A DNA stretch of 64,000 nucleotides, taken from Alginatibacterium sediminis (lineage in GTDB: Bacteria; Pseudomonadota; Gammaproteobacteria; Enterobacterales; Celerinatantimonadaceae). A program made the position numbers and the translations under genes. The notes beneath the pieces are model-generated. The model was not told where the DNA came from. It was given only the letters and a program-made list of their open reading frames with translations, and did no database searches. Position 1 is the stretch's first letter. Every line of letters starts with the position of its first letter. The stretch covers positions 186,001 through 250,000 of the forward strand of contig NZ_RAQO01000009.1 of the NCBI RefSeq assembly GCF_003610775.1, written 5' to 3'. Shown here piece after piece: positions 1 through 9,056 of the stretch.

Positions 1-1
1 T

Positions 2-1009
2 CAAAAAACCATAGCGCAGTTACAAGAGTCGCCTAAAACATGGCTGATTACCGGTGTCGCCGGCTTTATCGGTTCAAACCTACTCGAGCAATTACTAAAG
101 TTGGGCCAGTCAGTCGTAGGCTTGGATAATTTTGCTACAGGTCATCAGCATAATCTTGATGAAGTAGAAAGCATTGTCGGTAGTGACTTATGGAATAATT
201 TCAAGTTCTATGAAGCTAGTATTATGGATGTGGATGCTTTAAGCCAAGCTGTTGCTGGGGTTGATTATGTACTCCACCAAGCGGCTTTAGGTTCTGTTCC
301 TCGTTCGATAAACGATCCCGCAACGACGAATGCAGTAAATATATCCGGCTTTTTAAACGTGCTAGTCGCTGCAAGGGATGCTGAAGTTACAAATTTTGTT
401 TATGCAGCTTCTAGCTCTACTTACGGTGATCATCCTTCATTACCCAAAGTAGAGGATGTTATTGGTAAACCTTTATCACCTTACGCAGTTACTAAGTATG
501 TGAACGAACTTTATAGTGATGTGTTTGACCGAAGCTATGGCTTTCGCTCAATCGGTTTGCGTTATTTTAATGTATTTGGGCCTAGGCAAGACCCAAATGG
601 AGCATATGCTGCAGTGATTCCGAAGTGGACCCAAGCCCTAATTAATCAGCAAGATGTATATATAAACGGCGATGGAGAGACCAGTCGGGATTTTTGTTAT
701 ATCGATAACGTTGTACAAGCGAATATTTTGGCTGCAACCAGTCGTGTCGATCAGAGCGAAGTTTTTAATGTGGCTTTGAATGACCAAACCAGTCTGTCAG
801 AATTATATCTGCTGTTGCAAGCTGAGCTACGCAATCACGGAATTGAAAATCAAAAAGCTGCTATTTACCAAGATTTCCGAGCCGGTGATGTGCGGCATTC
901 TCGAGCTGACATTGGAAAAGCGCAACAAATTATTGGCTATGCGCCCGAGTACAAGGTGAAGGAAGGGCTTACCAAAGCAATGTCTTGGTACGTTAAGCGC
1001 CTGAGCTAG
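2..1009 (+). CDS. wbpP: UDP-N-acetylglucosamine C4-epimerase, WbpP/TviC type (5' end cut off)
   Basis: Short-chain-dehydrogenase-type nucleotide-sugar epimerase expected to interconvert UDP-GlcNAc and UDP-GalNAc (or their uronates) in the cytoplasm for polysaccharide synthesis. The frame is open from base 2. The Rossmann motif GVAGFIGSN is encoded near 54-80, upstream of an internal TTG at 101, so the true start lies left of the window and only a few residues are missing. The catalytic YAVTK (YxxxK) follows the SSSTYGD segment. The whole chain resembles Pseudomonas WbpP closely, including [13 protein letters not shown] and [13 protein letters not shown]. It is followed by a GT4 gene 5 bases later, so it heads, or lies inside, the plus-strand polysaccharide operon. 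Family is certain; the exact substrate is inferred from resemblance. Confidence 0.93.
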   Translation, partial: QKTIAQLQESPKTWLITGVAGFIGSNLLEQLLKLGQSVVGLDNFATGHQHNLDEVESIVGSDLWNNFKFYEASIMDVDALSQAVAGVDYVLHQAALGSVPRSINDPATTNAVNISGFLNVLVAARDAEVTNFVYAASSSTYGDHPSLPKVEDVIGKPLSPYAVTKYVNELYSDVFDRSYGFRSIGLRYFNVFGPRQDPNGAYAAVIPKWTQALINQQDVYINGDGETSRDFCYIDNVVQANILAATSRVDQSEVFNVALNDQTSLSELYLLLQAELRNHGIENQKAAIYQDFRAGDVRHSRADIGKAQQIIGYAPEYKVKEGLTKAMSWYVKRLS

Positions 1010-1014
1010 CCAAG

Positions 1015-2175
1015 ATGAGTGATAAGCAAATAGAACTCGAAAAAGTTGTAGTGTTTACCAACTTGTATCCTACGCCTTGGCAGCCAACTCGTGCAACCTT
1101 CAATCGGCAGCAGTTTAGCCACTTGTCACCTTACGCTAAGTTGTATTATTTGGTTCCGGTACCGTGGTTGGATTGGTTTAAACATCGTAAAAGTATCAAA
1201 AATACATCGACTTTAAATTACGTGCCGTACTTCTACCTGCCAAAATTTGGCCGGCGATTTTCGGCTTGGTTAATGTATTTTTCAGTACGCTTACTGGCTT
1301 GGTCTTGGCTTCGTGAAAGCCAAGCAAAAAAAATTATAGGATGTTGGGCTTATCCTGACGCTTGCGCTGCTCAAAAGGTGGCTAGTCGATTGGACATGGA
1401 CTTTTACATGAAAGTTCACGGTAGCGACATACACTTGCATCTTAAGAATCGGTCGCGTAAAGCGCAGATTGTTAACGCCGCAAATCAAGCCAAGGGACTG
1501 TTAAGTGTGAGTCAAGACTTAGCAAAGCACATGTCAAATGCTGGCATATCAAACCGAAATGTTAAAGTTATATACAACGGTGTTAATGTGTCCCTTTTTA
1601 CCAAACGTGAATCGACAAATGTCATCAGTTTCTTGTTTATAGGCAATTTAAAAAAAGATAAGGGAGTTTTTGAGTTGCTAGAAGGATTTAAGGTACTTAG
1701 TGATAGTCATCCTAATATGAAACTAAGCTATGTTGGCGGAGGGCCAGAGAAAAGCACGTTAGCTGCCAGAATAAAAACCCTTGGCCTAGAGTCACAGGTT
1801 GAATTGATGGGCGTTGTCGAACACGAGAAATTACCCAATTTGTTGAGCCAATCCACTGCTTTATGCTTACCCAGTTATCATGAAGGAGTGCCGAACGTTG
1901 TTCTTGAAGCGATGGCTTCAGGCCTTCCTTGTTTGGCAACAAACGTTGGGGGGATCCCTGAAGTATTGCCAAGCAGTTGTGGTGTTTTAATTGAAGCTCA
2001 AAGTGTTTCAGCGGTTACCGAAGGGCTAAGGCTAGTGCTCGATACCAATTGGGATTCAGACCACATTAGAGCGCATGCCGAGCAATTTAGTTGGCACGAT
2101 AATGCAATTGGCTTGGCTTCGCTTCTGTCATTACGGCAGTCTAGTCAACCAGCCAACCCTGAGGCGACAAGCTAG
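1015..2175 (+). CDS. glycosyltransferase family 4
   Basis: Cytoplasmic GT-B fold glycosyltransferase of 386 residues that would add one sugar to the lipid-linked repeat unit. The C-terminal GT4 donor-binding domain is clear: FLFIGNLKKDKGVFELLEGF near residue 205, and the EGVPNVVLE (E-x7-E) signature near residue 290 followed by AMASGLP. The N-terminal half begins with VVFTNLYPTPWQPTRATF, typical of TuaC-like GT4 enzymes. The start is 5 bases after the epimerase stop, and the stop codon shares a base with the GTG start of the next gene, so translation is probably coupled. Donor and acceptor sugars cannot be told from sequence. Confidence 0.9.
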   Translation: MSDKQIELEKVVVFTNLYPTPWQPTRATFNRQQFSHLSPYAKLYYLVPVPWLDWFKHRKSIKNTSTLNYVPYFYLPKFGRRFSAWLMYFSVRLLAWSWLRESQAKKIIGCWAYPDACAAQKVASRLDMDFYMKVHGSDIHLHLKNRSRKAQIVNAANQAKGLLSVSQDLAKHMSNAGISNRNVKVIYNGVNVSLFTKRESTNVISFLFIGNLKKDKGVFELLEGFKVLSDSHPNMKLSYVGGGPEKSTLAARIKTLGLESQVELMGVVEHEKLPNLLSQSTALCLPSYHEGVPNVVLEAMASGLPCLATNVGGIPEVLPSSCGVLIEAQSVSAVTEGLRLVLDTNWDSDHIRAHAEQFSWHDNAIGLASLLSLRQSSQPANPEATS

Positions 2176-3326
2176 TGGCAATGATGTTCTGGTTAAGTGT
2201 TCTTCTTATCGCATATAGCTATGTGTTTTATCCATTGTTATTGATAGTCATCGCAAAATTTTTTGCTTTAAGCCCAGTATCTAGATGTCATCGTTCACAA
2301 CCAGATGTTGCAGTTGTTATTGCAGCATTTAATGAAGAACAATCCATTCAAGCTCGAGTTGAGAATCTACTCAACTTGGATTATCCAAGTCATAAGCTGC
2401 ATATTTACATCGGTTCAGATGGGAGTACGGATAAAACTAATGCGATTCTCAACTCATTTGAACAAGAGAATGTCACAGTTCGCTGTTTTGATGTAAATCG
2501 TGGTAAAGCCTCAACATTGAATGATTTAATGCAAGAAATAACTCAACCCATTGTTGTGTTTAGTGATGCCAATACAGAATTCAAAAGTGATGCAGTTACA
2601 ATCTTAGTTGAACACTTCGACGACAAGAACGTAGGCTTGGTCTCAGGCGAACTACACCTTTTTGAGGCAAGCGAACATGCTCATAAAGGGGACAATAAAG
2701 ACGGTGTCTACTGGAAGTTTGAGCAAATGTTAAAACGCTTAGAAAGCCAGGTTGACGCTATGGTTGGGGCAAATGGGGCTATTTATGCGCTACGCCGAGA
2801 ACTTTATATTCCCTTAGCCAGCAACACGATAGTCGACGATTTTATGATTGCAATGCAGGTCGCGCGTTCGGGTAAACGTTTGGTATATGCTGAAGAAGCT
2901 TGTGCTTACGAAGAGATAGCACCGAATTTAAAGGCGGAACAACAACGGCGAGTTAGGATTGGTATGGGAAATTACCAAGCTTTCCTACGTTCGGCTTGGG
3001 CGTTAAGCCCAACAGCTAAATGGCGCAGTGTTGCATACATAGGACATAAAGTACTTCGCTGGTTTACTCCCCATTTCATGGTGATAGCGTTAGTTAGTAG
3101 TCTAATACTTGCCGCAGAACCTTTCTTTGCGACGATGTTATTTATTCAGCTTTTAGGTTATGCAATCGCAATTTGGGGGACTCAGCAATCCTATAAGCGA
3201 AAGCGAGTTCCAAGCTTCGCCGCATTTATTTCTTTTTTTGTGTCAATGAATTGGAGTCTATTGTTAGGTTTCATTCGGTTTTGTAGCAAAGATATTCAAG
3301 GTACATGGCAAAGGACCGCTCGATAA
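2175..3326 (+). CDS. membrane glycosyltransferase family 2
   Basis: GT-A fold glycosyltransferase of 383 residues anchored in the inner membrane. A hydrophobic helix occupies roughly residues 1-22. The GT2 domain follows with VAVVIAAFNEE, GSDGSTDKT, the DxD-like FSDANTE near residue 130, a DDFMIAMQVARSGKRL acceptor-site segment and QQRRVRIG, a relative of the QxxRW motif of processive enzymes. Two or three hydrophobic segments close the protein (about residues 295-370). GTG at 2175 overlaps the previous stop; ATG codons at 2181 and 2184 are alternatives. The arrangement resembles membrane GT2 enzymes that extend or export chains, but whether it is processive is not shown. Confidence 0.88.
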   Translation: MAMMFWLSVLLIAYSYVFYPLLLIVIAKFFALSPVSRCHRSQPDVAVVIAAFNEEQSIQARVENLLNLDYPSHKLHIYIGSDGSTDKTNAILNSFEQENVTVRCFDVNRGKASTLNDLMQEITQPIVVFSDANTEFKSDAVTILVEHFDDKNVGLVSGELHLFEASEHAHKGDNKDGVYWKFEQMLKRLESQVDAMVGANGAIYALRRELYIPLASNTIVDDFMIAMQVARSGKRLVYAEEACAYEEIAPNLKAEQQRRVRIGMGNYQAFLRSAWALSPTAKWRSVAYIGHKVLRWFTPHFMVIALVSSLILAAEPFFATMLFIQLLGYAIAIWGTQQSYKRKRVPSFAAFISFFVSMNWSLLLGFIRFCSKDIQGTWQRTAR

Positions 3327-4501
3327 TGATCTCTCTAATGTTGTTCGCAATTTTTTTAGTTGTACTCGCCTGGTTTGGCTTAAAGGTTTTAAAAAGCAAG
3401 TCGATGGAAGGCTGGATATTCTCCTATTTAAAAAATAGGTTTAGTCCCAAAGCAAAAGTGAATGGACCGACTCATATTTTATTTTGTTTTGTTGATCATT
3501 ATGAACCGCAATGGGGCAAAACGACGACCTACGAGCAGGAATGTGAACGTGTTGACCGTTGGCATCGCGATTACCCTAAAGTTGCAGGAAAATTTGTTGA
3601 TGCTGATGGTTGTTACCCCAAGCATAGTTTTTTCTATCCAGAAGAAGAATATCGCTTTGAGCATTTAGAAAAAATTGCAGATTTGTGTGCTAGGGGCTTT
3701 GGGGAGATTGAAGTTCATATTCACCACGACGATGACACTAGTGATAACCTTCGCCAAACTTTAGAAAGCTTTACAGAAAAGCTGCATGCACAGCATGGAG
3801 CTTTTTCTCGGTGCCCTGAAAGCGGTAAATTACAGTATGCATTTATTCATGGAAATTGGTGTTTAGATAATTCGCGCAAAGATGGTAAATGGTGTGGGGT
3901 CAATGATGAACTGATCGTACTCAAAGAAACAGGCTGTTTTGTTGACATGACCTTTCCGTCAGCGCCAAGCGAGACACAACCGGCTATGGTCAATCAAATC
4001 TACTATGCGAAAGATGATCCTTTAAAGCCCAAATCATATGATATTGGCCAGCAAGTTGAAGTAGGAGCTGCCCCATGGGGTGATTTGATGCTGATTACGG
4101 GACCTTTAGGCTTAAATTGGAAAACTAGAAAAAGTGGTGTATTCCCTAAAATTGAAAATGGGGATATTCGATGGAACATGCCTCCGACGAAACACCGAGT
4201 TGATTTGTGGGTTGATGCAAATATTCATGTCAAAGGTCGACCTGAATGGGTCTCAATTAAGATTCATACCCATGGTACCCAAGATCAAGATTTGGATACT
4301 TTGTTGGGCCAACCTTTTGAAGAAATGTGCCAATACTTACAAGACAAGTATAATGATGGTGAAAACTATGTTCTTCATTATGTTTCAGCCCGGGAACTCT
4401 ACAATATTGTTAAAGCAGCGGAAGATGGCAAAGATGGGAACCCAAATCAGTATCGGGACTATCACGTGCAAGCGCCTAGTTATATAGCTAAAGCGAGTTA
4501 G
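3326..4501 (+). CDS. membrane-anchored histidine-rich protein of unknown function
   Basis: I do not recognise this 392-residue protein. It starts with one hydrophobic signal-anchor (MISLMLFAIFLVVLAWFG), so the body is probably periplasmic. The body has several conserved-looking polar motifs: FVDHYEPQWG, VHIHHDDDTSDN, FIHGNWCLDNSR and IHTHG. These clustered Asp and His residues look like a metal-binding hydrolase site and recall carbohydrate deacetylases, but the standard TFDDG motif is absent. ATG at 3326 overlaps the previous TAA by one base and is preferred; an in-frame ATG at 3305 would add seven residues. It lies directly before a true NodB-type deacetylase (4-base gap), so a role in modifying the polymer is an inference. 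Confidence 0.75.
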   Translation: MISLMLFAIFLVVLAWFGLKVLKSKSMEGWIFSYLKNRFSPKAKVNGPTHILFCFVDHYEPQWGKTTTYEQECERVDRWHRDYPKVAGKFVDADGCYPKHSFFYPEEEYRFEHLEKIADLCARGFGEIEVHIHHDDDTSDNLRQTLESFTEKLHAQHGAFSRCPESGKLQYAFIHGNWCLDNSRKDGKWCGVNDELIVLKETGCFVDMTFPSAPSETQPAMVNQIYYAKDDPLKPKSYDIGQQVEVGAAPWGDLMLITGPLGLNWKTRKSGVFPKIENGDIRWNMPPTKHRVDLWVDANIHVKGRPEWVSIKIHTHGTQDQDLDTLLGQPFEEMCQYLQDKYNDGENYVLHYVSARELYNIVKAAEDGKDGNPNQYRDYHVQAPSYIAKAS

Positions 4502-4505
4502 TTAT

Positions 4506-5516
4506 ATGCGTTTTCGCCAGGTCTTTAATCGTAGTTATCGTATGTTGCAAGGGCACTTCAAAAGCCTTCCCAATGGACTTTATTGTTTTAACTACCATCG
4601 TATTGGTGATTCCAAAAAAAGTGATCTTGACCCTAATGTTTATAGTTGCGACGCGACTCAATTCGCACTTCATTTAGATTATTATAAGCAGCACTATCGA
4701 GTGATAGATATGGCTCAACTCTTGGACCTTATCAATTCCGATAGTGTCATTGATGAGCCTTTGGCATTAATCACCTTTGATGATGGTTATTGTGACAACT
4801 ACTCTCAGGCTTTCCCTTTGTTAAAACAGCGTTCACTGAGTGCTTCTTTTTTCGTATCCACGGATTACATAGATGAGTCACAGCTACCATGGTGGGATGA
4901 AATTGCCTGGTTACTAAAAAATACTCAACAGAAAACTGTTTTTCTTGAAGGGTGGCAGCAAGCGATCTCGATAGTAGGGTCTAATGAAGAAGACTTAATC
5001 CGACAGGTTTTACGTGAAGTAAAGTCAAATCAAACTCTTGGGCTCCAAAAACAACTTCAACAGCTGCGAACTGAATTGGTTACTCAAACCATAGATGCGG
5101 AGCTATATCGTGAATTATTTATGTCTTGGGATCAATTAAGAGAGATGCAAGATGCTGGTATGCATATAGGATCCCATTCAGCGAGTCATGAAATTTTAGC
5201 CTACCTTGATGAAAAACATCAGTATCATGAGTTATATCAATCGTATAAGAGGATACAGCAAGAACTTCAGCCAACGATTGCCTCGCTCGCTTATCCAGTT
5301 GGAAACGCAGCATCATTCTCACCCGAAACTGAGAGAACCGCTAAACAGATAGGCTATCAATTGGCTTTTAGCTTTATTTCTGGTTTGAATTCAATGCTTG
5401 ATGAGACCGAAAAGTTTCGAATCCGCCGAATTCCGGTCACTCATAATAGTAGTGTGAGCAAATTAAAGCGCTTCATTTTTGAAGCGGCTCATACCAAGAA
5501 ACGCGCCATCAAATAA
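4506..5516 (+). CDS. polysaccharide deacetylase (NodB homology domain)
   Basis: Carbohydrate esterase family 4 type protein of 336 residues, expected to remove N- or O-acetyl groups from the polymer or a precursor. It shows the metal-binding motif TFDDGYCDNY near residue 95 (general base Asp and metal Asp), the GSHSASH motif supplying two metal-binding His near residue 220, and a later SLAYPVGN segment corresponding to the RxPY/YP region. No signal peptide is obvious, so a cytoplasmic or membrane-peripheral site is possible. The start lies 4 bases after the upstream stop, suggesting coupling. Exosortase-type loci commonly carry such a deacetylase, which agrees with the context. Confidence 0.9.
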   Translation: MRFRQVFNRSYRMLQGHFKSLPNGLYCFNYHRIGDSKKSDLDPNVYSCDATQFALHLDYYKQHYRVIDMAQLLDLINSDSVIDEPLALITFDDGYCDNYSQAFPLLKQRSLSASFFVSTDYIDESQLPWWDEIAWLLKNTQQKTVFLEGWQQAISIVGSNEEDLIRQVLREVKSNQTLGLQKQLQQLRTELVTQTIDAELYRELFMSWDQLREMQDAGMHIGSHSASHEILAYLDEKHQYHELYQSYKRIQQELQPTIASLAYPVGNAASFSPETERTAKQIGYQLAFSFISGLNSMLDETEKFRIRRIPVTHNSSVSKLKRFIFEAAHTKKRAIK

Positions 5517-5540
5517 ATGAATGTCTAGGGATGGACACAA

Positions 5541-6479
5541 ATGACAATACCGACTATCAGCGTGATCGTTCCAGTTTATAATGGGCTGGAATTTCTAGAA
5601 TCAACCGTTAAGTCAATATTAGAACAAACCTATACTAATTTTGAGTTGTTGTTGATTAACGATGGTTCAAAAGATACCAGCTTAGAGCTTATCGAAAGTT
5701 TAGCGAAACAAGATTCTAGAATTCGAGTGTTTGATAAAGCAAATGGCGGTGTAGCCAATGCGCGAAATTTCGGGATATCCAAGGCGAATGCCGACTTAAT
5801 CGCATTTTGTGATCAAGATGACTTGTGGCTACCCACTAAACTTGAACAGCAGTTACCCCTTTTTTCTCAACCTGAGATCGGTCTTGTTTACTGTGGCTCA
5901 ATCGCGCGCTTTACGTCAAACTTGCCTGATAGCAAAGCTGATCTCAGCCGTTTTCTTTCTGGGGATGTATTCGAAGACTTGTTACAACAGAATGTAGTTT
6001 CATGTTGTACCGCAATCGCCCGAAAACAGCTCATATTGAAGGTTGGTGGTTTTCGAGAAGAGGTAGAACTTAAAGGTGTCGATGATTGGATGCTTTGGCT
6101 CCATTTGGCACAGTGCAGTAAACTTGCCTTTGTTAATGAGCACCTTGCGGTTCATATTTTCCATGGAGATAACTATTCTCTTAATGAACTCGCGATGAAC
6201 AGCGCCGAATTTTATTGCATTGATCAGCTTAGCCTTCAGTTTTCTGACATCGAATTGAAGCAGCCCTGGCCTGTGATTAAAGGCAAGCTACTATTGCGTC
6301 ATGCGACTGACTACAAGTATATCGGTGAGTTTCGTGCAGCTGGAGAAGCCCTCAGCCAAGCTGGAGAGCTGTTAGGGACTCATCGCTATAAGATTCAGGG
6401 GATTGCGATGAAATTGATACCAGCGTTTATGCTGCGCTTATTACAAAGACAAAAACGTTTGAGAACATTAGCTTCTTAA
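5541..6479 (+). CDS. glycosyltransferase family 2
   Basis: Soluble GT-A fold glycosyltransferase of 312 residues. The N-terminal nucleotide-sugar domain is typical: ISVIVPVYNGLEFLESTV, LLINDGSKDTS and the metal-binding CDQDDLWLPTKLE near residue 93. A later VDDWMLWLHLA segment marks the acceptor side. The C-terminal 80 residues are less conserved and lack membrane helices. It lies 24 bases after the deacetylase and 21 before the pyruvyltransferase in the same plus-strand run. Its sugar specificity cannot be read from sequence. Confidence 0.9.
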   Translation: MTIPTISVIVPVYNGLEFLESTVKSILEQTYTNFELLLINDGSKDTSLELIESLAKQDSRIRVFDKANGGVANARNFGISKANADLIAFCDQDDLWLPTKLEQQLPLFSQPEIGLVYCGSIARFTSNLPDSKADLSRFLSGDVFEDLLQQNVVSCCTAIARKQLILKVGGFREEVELKGVDDWMLWLHLAQCSKLAFVNEHLAVHIFHGDNYSLNELAMNSAEFYCIDQLSLQFSDIELKQPWPVIKGKLLLRHATDYKYIGEFRAAGEALSQAGELLGTHRYKIQGIAMKLIPAFMLRLLQRQKRLRTLAS

Positions 6480-6500
6480 GCTCAGTTAAAGGATTTATAA

Positions 6501-7502
6501 ATGCAAGACGAAAAACGACAATGGAATAATCACTTACAGAGCTTAAAAGATCGACATCAATCCATTGCTAAGTTACTAGATGGAAAGTCGATTGCCTATG
6601 TAGATTTGCCTATCCACTTTAATGTGGGCGATATTTTGATCATGGAAGGTACTGAGCAGTTTTTTGAAGATCATCAGCTTAATGTTATCTATCGTTGCGA
6701 CGCATTCGACTACAAGTTTTCTAGTATTGATAAAGCTGACGTTATTGTATTTCATGGTGGTGGCAATTTTGGTGACCTTTATGATGACGGAAAAATGCAG
6801 GCCATGCGTGAAACCTTAATCCAACGCTATCCTAATAAACGGATAGTTTGTCTACCACAAACCATTTATTTCGCAGATCCTGCGCGACAAAAGCAATCCG
6901 CTACAATTTTTAGTCAGCATCCAGATTTTCATTTTTTTGTTAGAGATCTCCATAGTAGTGAAGTGGCTAAACAATTTACGGATAATTGCACGCTAATGCC
7001 TGATATGGCTCATAGTCTTCATCCTTTAGTCTCTTCCCGAGAGGCTGTGATTCAGGTCCCGCACACGCCGCGAATCCTAAATCTTAGCCGCATCGATAAG
7101 GAAAAACCGAGCACTACGGACAGACTCCAGAAAAAAAGTTTCGACTGGTTACATATTGTCGAGCTGCAGGACATCGCCTTTAATCGTTTCTCCCGATTAC
7201 TCAAAAAAGTCCCAGGTTGTGAACAACGGGCGCTGAAAATTTGGTTGAAAATATGCACCAACATTGTGTTTCGTTCACAACAGTTTTTTTATCAATTCGA
7301 TGTCGTTGAAACGGATCGTTTACACGGCGCAATTTTTGGAGCTCTACTGGGAAGAAACATTGTTCTATACGATAATAGCTATGGAAAAAACTCCCGTTAT
7401 TACTCGATGTGGCTTGAAGAAAACCCACTAATTCAGCTTTGTGATTTGGGTGACAAAAACCGAGAAAATGAGCCAAAGAAAGGCGTGAAAATTGAAGAAT
7501 AA
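6501..7502 (+). CDS. polysaccharide pyruvyl transferase family protein
   Basis: Enzyme of 333 residues in the family that transfers pyruvate from phosphoenolpyruvate to a sugar as a ketal, giving an acidic decoration. The start region (NVGDILIMEGTEQFFEDH), the glycine-rich FHGGGNFGDLYDDG near residue 85 and the C-terminal ETDRLHGAIFGALLGRNIV with a following NSYGKNSRYY segment are characteristic. An AGGA ribosome-binding site lies 9 bases before the ATG. The last 11 bases overlap the TTG start of the sulfotransferase gene, so the two are probably made together. Acceptor sugar unknown. Confidence 0.9.
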   Translation: MQDEKRQWNNHLQSLKDRHQSIAKLLDGKSIAYVDLPIHFNVGDILIMEGTEQFFEDHQLNVIYRCDAFDYKFSSIDKADVIVFHGGGNFGDLYDDGKMQAMRETLIQRYPNKRIVCLPQTIYFADPARQKQSATIFSQHPDFHFFVRDLHSSEVAKQFTDNCTLMPDMAHSLHPLVSSREAVIQVPHTPRILNLSRIDKEKPSTTDRLQKKSFDWLHIVELQDIAFNRFSRLLKKVPGCEQRALKIWLKICTNIVFRSQQFFYQFDVVETDRLHGAIFGALLGRNIVLYDNSYGKNSRYYSMWLEENPLIQLCDLGDKNRENEPKKGVKIEE

Positions 7503-8232
7503 AATAGAGTTTTTAGTTGCGGGCACGCAAAAAGGTGGAACCACGGCGCTAGATGTATATCTACGAGAGCATGCAGCTTTGTTGATGGCAAAAAAGAAGG
7601 AGCTGCATTTTTTCGACCAAAATTCTAATTTCCGCTGGCGACCTAATTATAGAAAATACCATCAAAGCTTTGATATGCAGCTTGCAGAAAATCGTATGCT
7701 TGGAGAGTGCACCCCGATTTACATGTACTGGGAAAGCGCTATGCGACGGATATTCGAATATAACCCGCAAATGAAACTCATTGCTGTATTACGTAGCCCA
7801 GTAGAACGCGCATTTTCACATTGGAACATGGAAAAACAAGAAGGGTATGAATCGTTAAGCTTTGAAGAAGCGATAGCGCAAGAGGCTGAGCGTTGTCGGC
7901 ATGTTTTACCCTTGCAGCATCGGCATTACTCTTATCTTGAACGGGGGTTCTATAGCGAGCAGATCCGTAGAATGTGGCGCTATTTCCCAAAAGAACAAAC
8001 CTACTTTTGTAAAAATGAAGATTTGAAGTTCGATACAAATAGAGTGTTGAATGAGCTATCGGGTTTCTTGGACATACCTGCGTTTGAGAGCGTCGAAGCT
8101 AAAACTGTTCATTCAAGAACTTACAGCTGTGAGTTAGAACAAGAACTTCGTACAACGCTTAATAAGTACTATCAACATGAAATATCCCAGTTAGAACAAA
8201 TGCTCAATTGGGACTGTTCGGACTGGCGCTAG
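7492..8232 (+). CDS. PAPS-dependent sulfotransferase
   Basis: Cytoplasmic carbohydrate sulfotransferase of 246 residues, expected to move sulfate from PAPS to a sugar hydroxyl or amine. The 5'-phosphosulfate loop is AGTQKGGTTALDVYL near residue 10, and the 3'-phosphate-binding segment is RSPVERAFSHWNME near residue 100. KKELHFFDQ and the later ERGFYSEQIRRMWRYFP are also typical of the heparan-sulfate-sulfotransferase-like family found in bacteria. Start is TTG at 7492 inside the pyruvyltransferase gene in another frame; no in-frame ATG precedes the PAPS loop. It is the last gene of the first plus-strand run. A sulfated polymer is inferred; it would fit a marine organism. Confidence 0.88.
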   Translation: MKNKIEFLVAGTQKGGTTALDVYLREHAALLMAKKKELHFFDQNSNFRWRPNYRKYHQSFDMQLAENRMLGECTPIYMYWESAMRRIFEYNPQMKLIAVLRSPVERAFSHWNMEKQEGYESLSFEEAIAQEAERCRHVLPLQHRHYSYLERGFYSEQIRRMWRYFPKEQTYFCKNEDLKFDTNRVLNELSGFLDIPAFESVEAKTVHSRTYSCELEQELRTTLNKYYQHEISQLEQMLNWDCSDWR

Positions 8233-8258
8233 AGATGTATCCCAATCTTTACTAGCGC
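8226..8258. terminator. hairpin at convergent gene ends, possible terminator
   Basis: GCGCTAG (8226-8232, overlapping the sulfotransferase stop) pairs perfectly with CTAGCGC (8252-8258) around a 19-base loop, between two convergent genes. There is no clear T-tract, so termination is only suggested by position. Confidence 0.35.
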
Positions 8259-8268
8259 TTCCTAGTCT

Positions 8269-9024
8269 TTATAAGTATTTCTTTTGATAGGGCATTTTTA
8301 GACCAGCTCGATATAGCCAATATTTAGCTTGTTCTCTTACAATGACTAAGCTTAAAAGTAGTGGTCGTTTCCAAAAGTCATGTTCTATAAAGACAGAGTT
8401 TCCCGTGCTACTTTGCCCGTCTACTTGTTCATAAACAATGGGTTTCTTTGGATGAAAGACCTTGATTCCCATGTTTTTCAAGATTTGCCAGTCATCGGTA
8501 ATCCAAAATATGCTGGGGCTTCGGGCTAATAGTTCTGCTGCAGCCCGGTTCATCACATAAGAAACGGTTCCGCAACGATTTGCGCCATTAGTCCCAAATT
8601 GGTGTGTTCCAATGCTATGCGTCGAATAAAAAGGCTGAACCAAACGTTGGACAGTTAAATTACTCGCATCTGTTTTAGAGTGACCGAGTAAATAAATAAG
8701 GGGGTCATCACTTTCGATTGATTCAAATGCTGAAATACTATCTAAGGCATCGTCTTCGAGTTTCGCATCGTCTTCCAGGATTAGACACCACTGAAAACCG
8801 CTGCTCGCAATAAATTCTCGAGCAGCTTTAACATGGCTTAAAGTACAGCCCATTTCACCATCTCGAGCTTTGCGACCATAAGTGAGCTGACAAACGTAAT
8901 TATCGAACTCATTTTGCGGATTGCCTCTAACCGCATTTAGAAATCGAAATGGCAGAGGAAAATCGTTGTAATTAGCACGTCGAACGGAGTCTTCCAGTGC
9001 AATGATTAATACTTCTAAGTTCAT
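8269..9024 (-). CDS. glycosyltransferase family 25
   Basis: Glycosyltransferase of 251 residues of the GT25 (LPS biosynthesis, LgtB/LpsA-like) family. The family pattern is clear: an N-terminal LEVLIIALEDSVRRA, the DGEMGCTLSHVKAAREFI block near residue 56, and the acidic LILEDDAKLEDDAL near residue 82, whose Asp residues should bind the metal and nucleotide sugar. Near the C-terminus WITDDWQILKNMGIKV is also typical. A good ribosome-binding site (AAAGGTAAC) precedes the ATG. It follows the PP-loop gene on the minus strand by 32 bases and is probably co-transcribed with it. Confidence 0.88.
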   Translation of the reverse strand: MNLEVLIIALEDSVRRANYNDFPLPFRFLNAVRGNPQNEFDNYVCQLTYGRKARDGEMGCTLSHVKAAREFIASSGFQWCLILEDDAKLEDDALDSISAFESIESDDPLIYLLGHSKTDASNLTVQRLVQPFYSTHSIGTHQFGTNGANRCGTVSYVMNRAAAELLARSPSIFWITDDWQILKNMGIKVFHPKKPIVYEQVDGQSSTGNSVFIEHDFWKRPLLLSLVIVREQAKYWLYRAGLKMPYQKKYL

Positions 9025-9056
9025 TGTTACCTTTGATAAATCTAAGTAATTGTTAA

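Noticed and set aside
4134-4487. A 117-codon plus-strand frame inside the unknown membrane-anchored protein gene
   Set aside because: It overlaps completely, in another frame, a longer gene with a signal-anchor and proper operon spacing.
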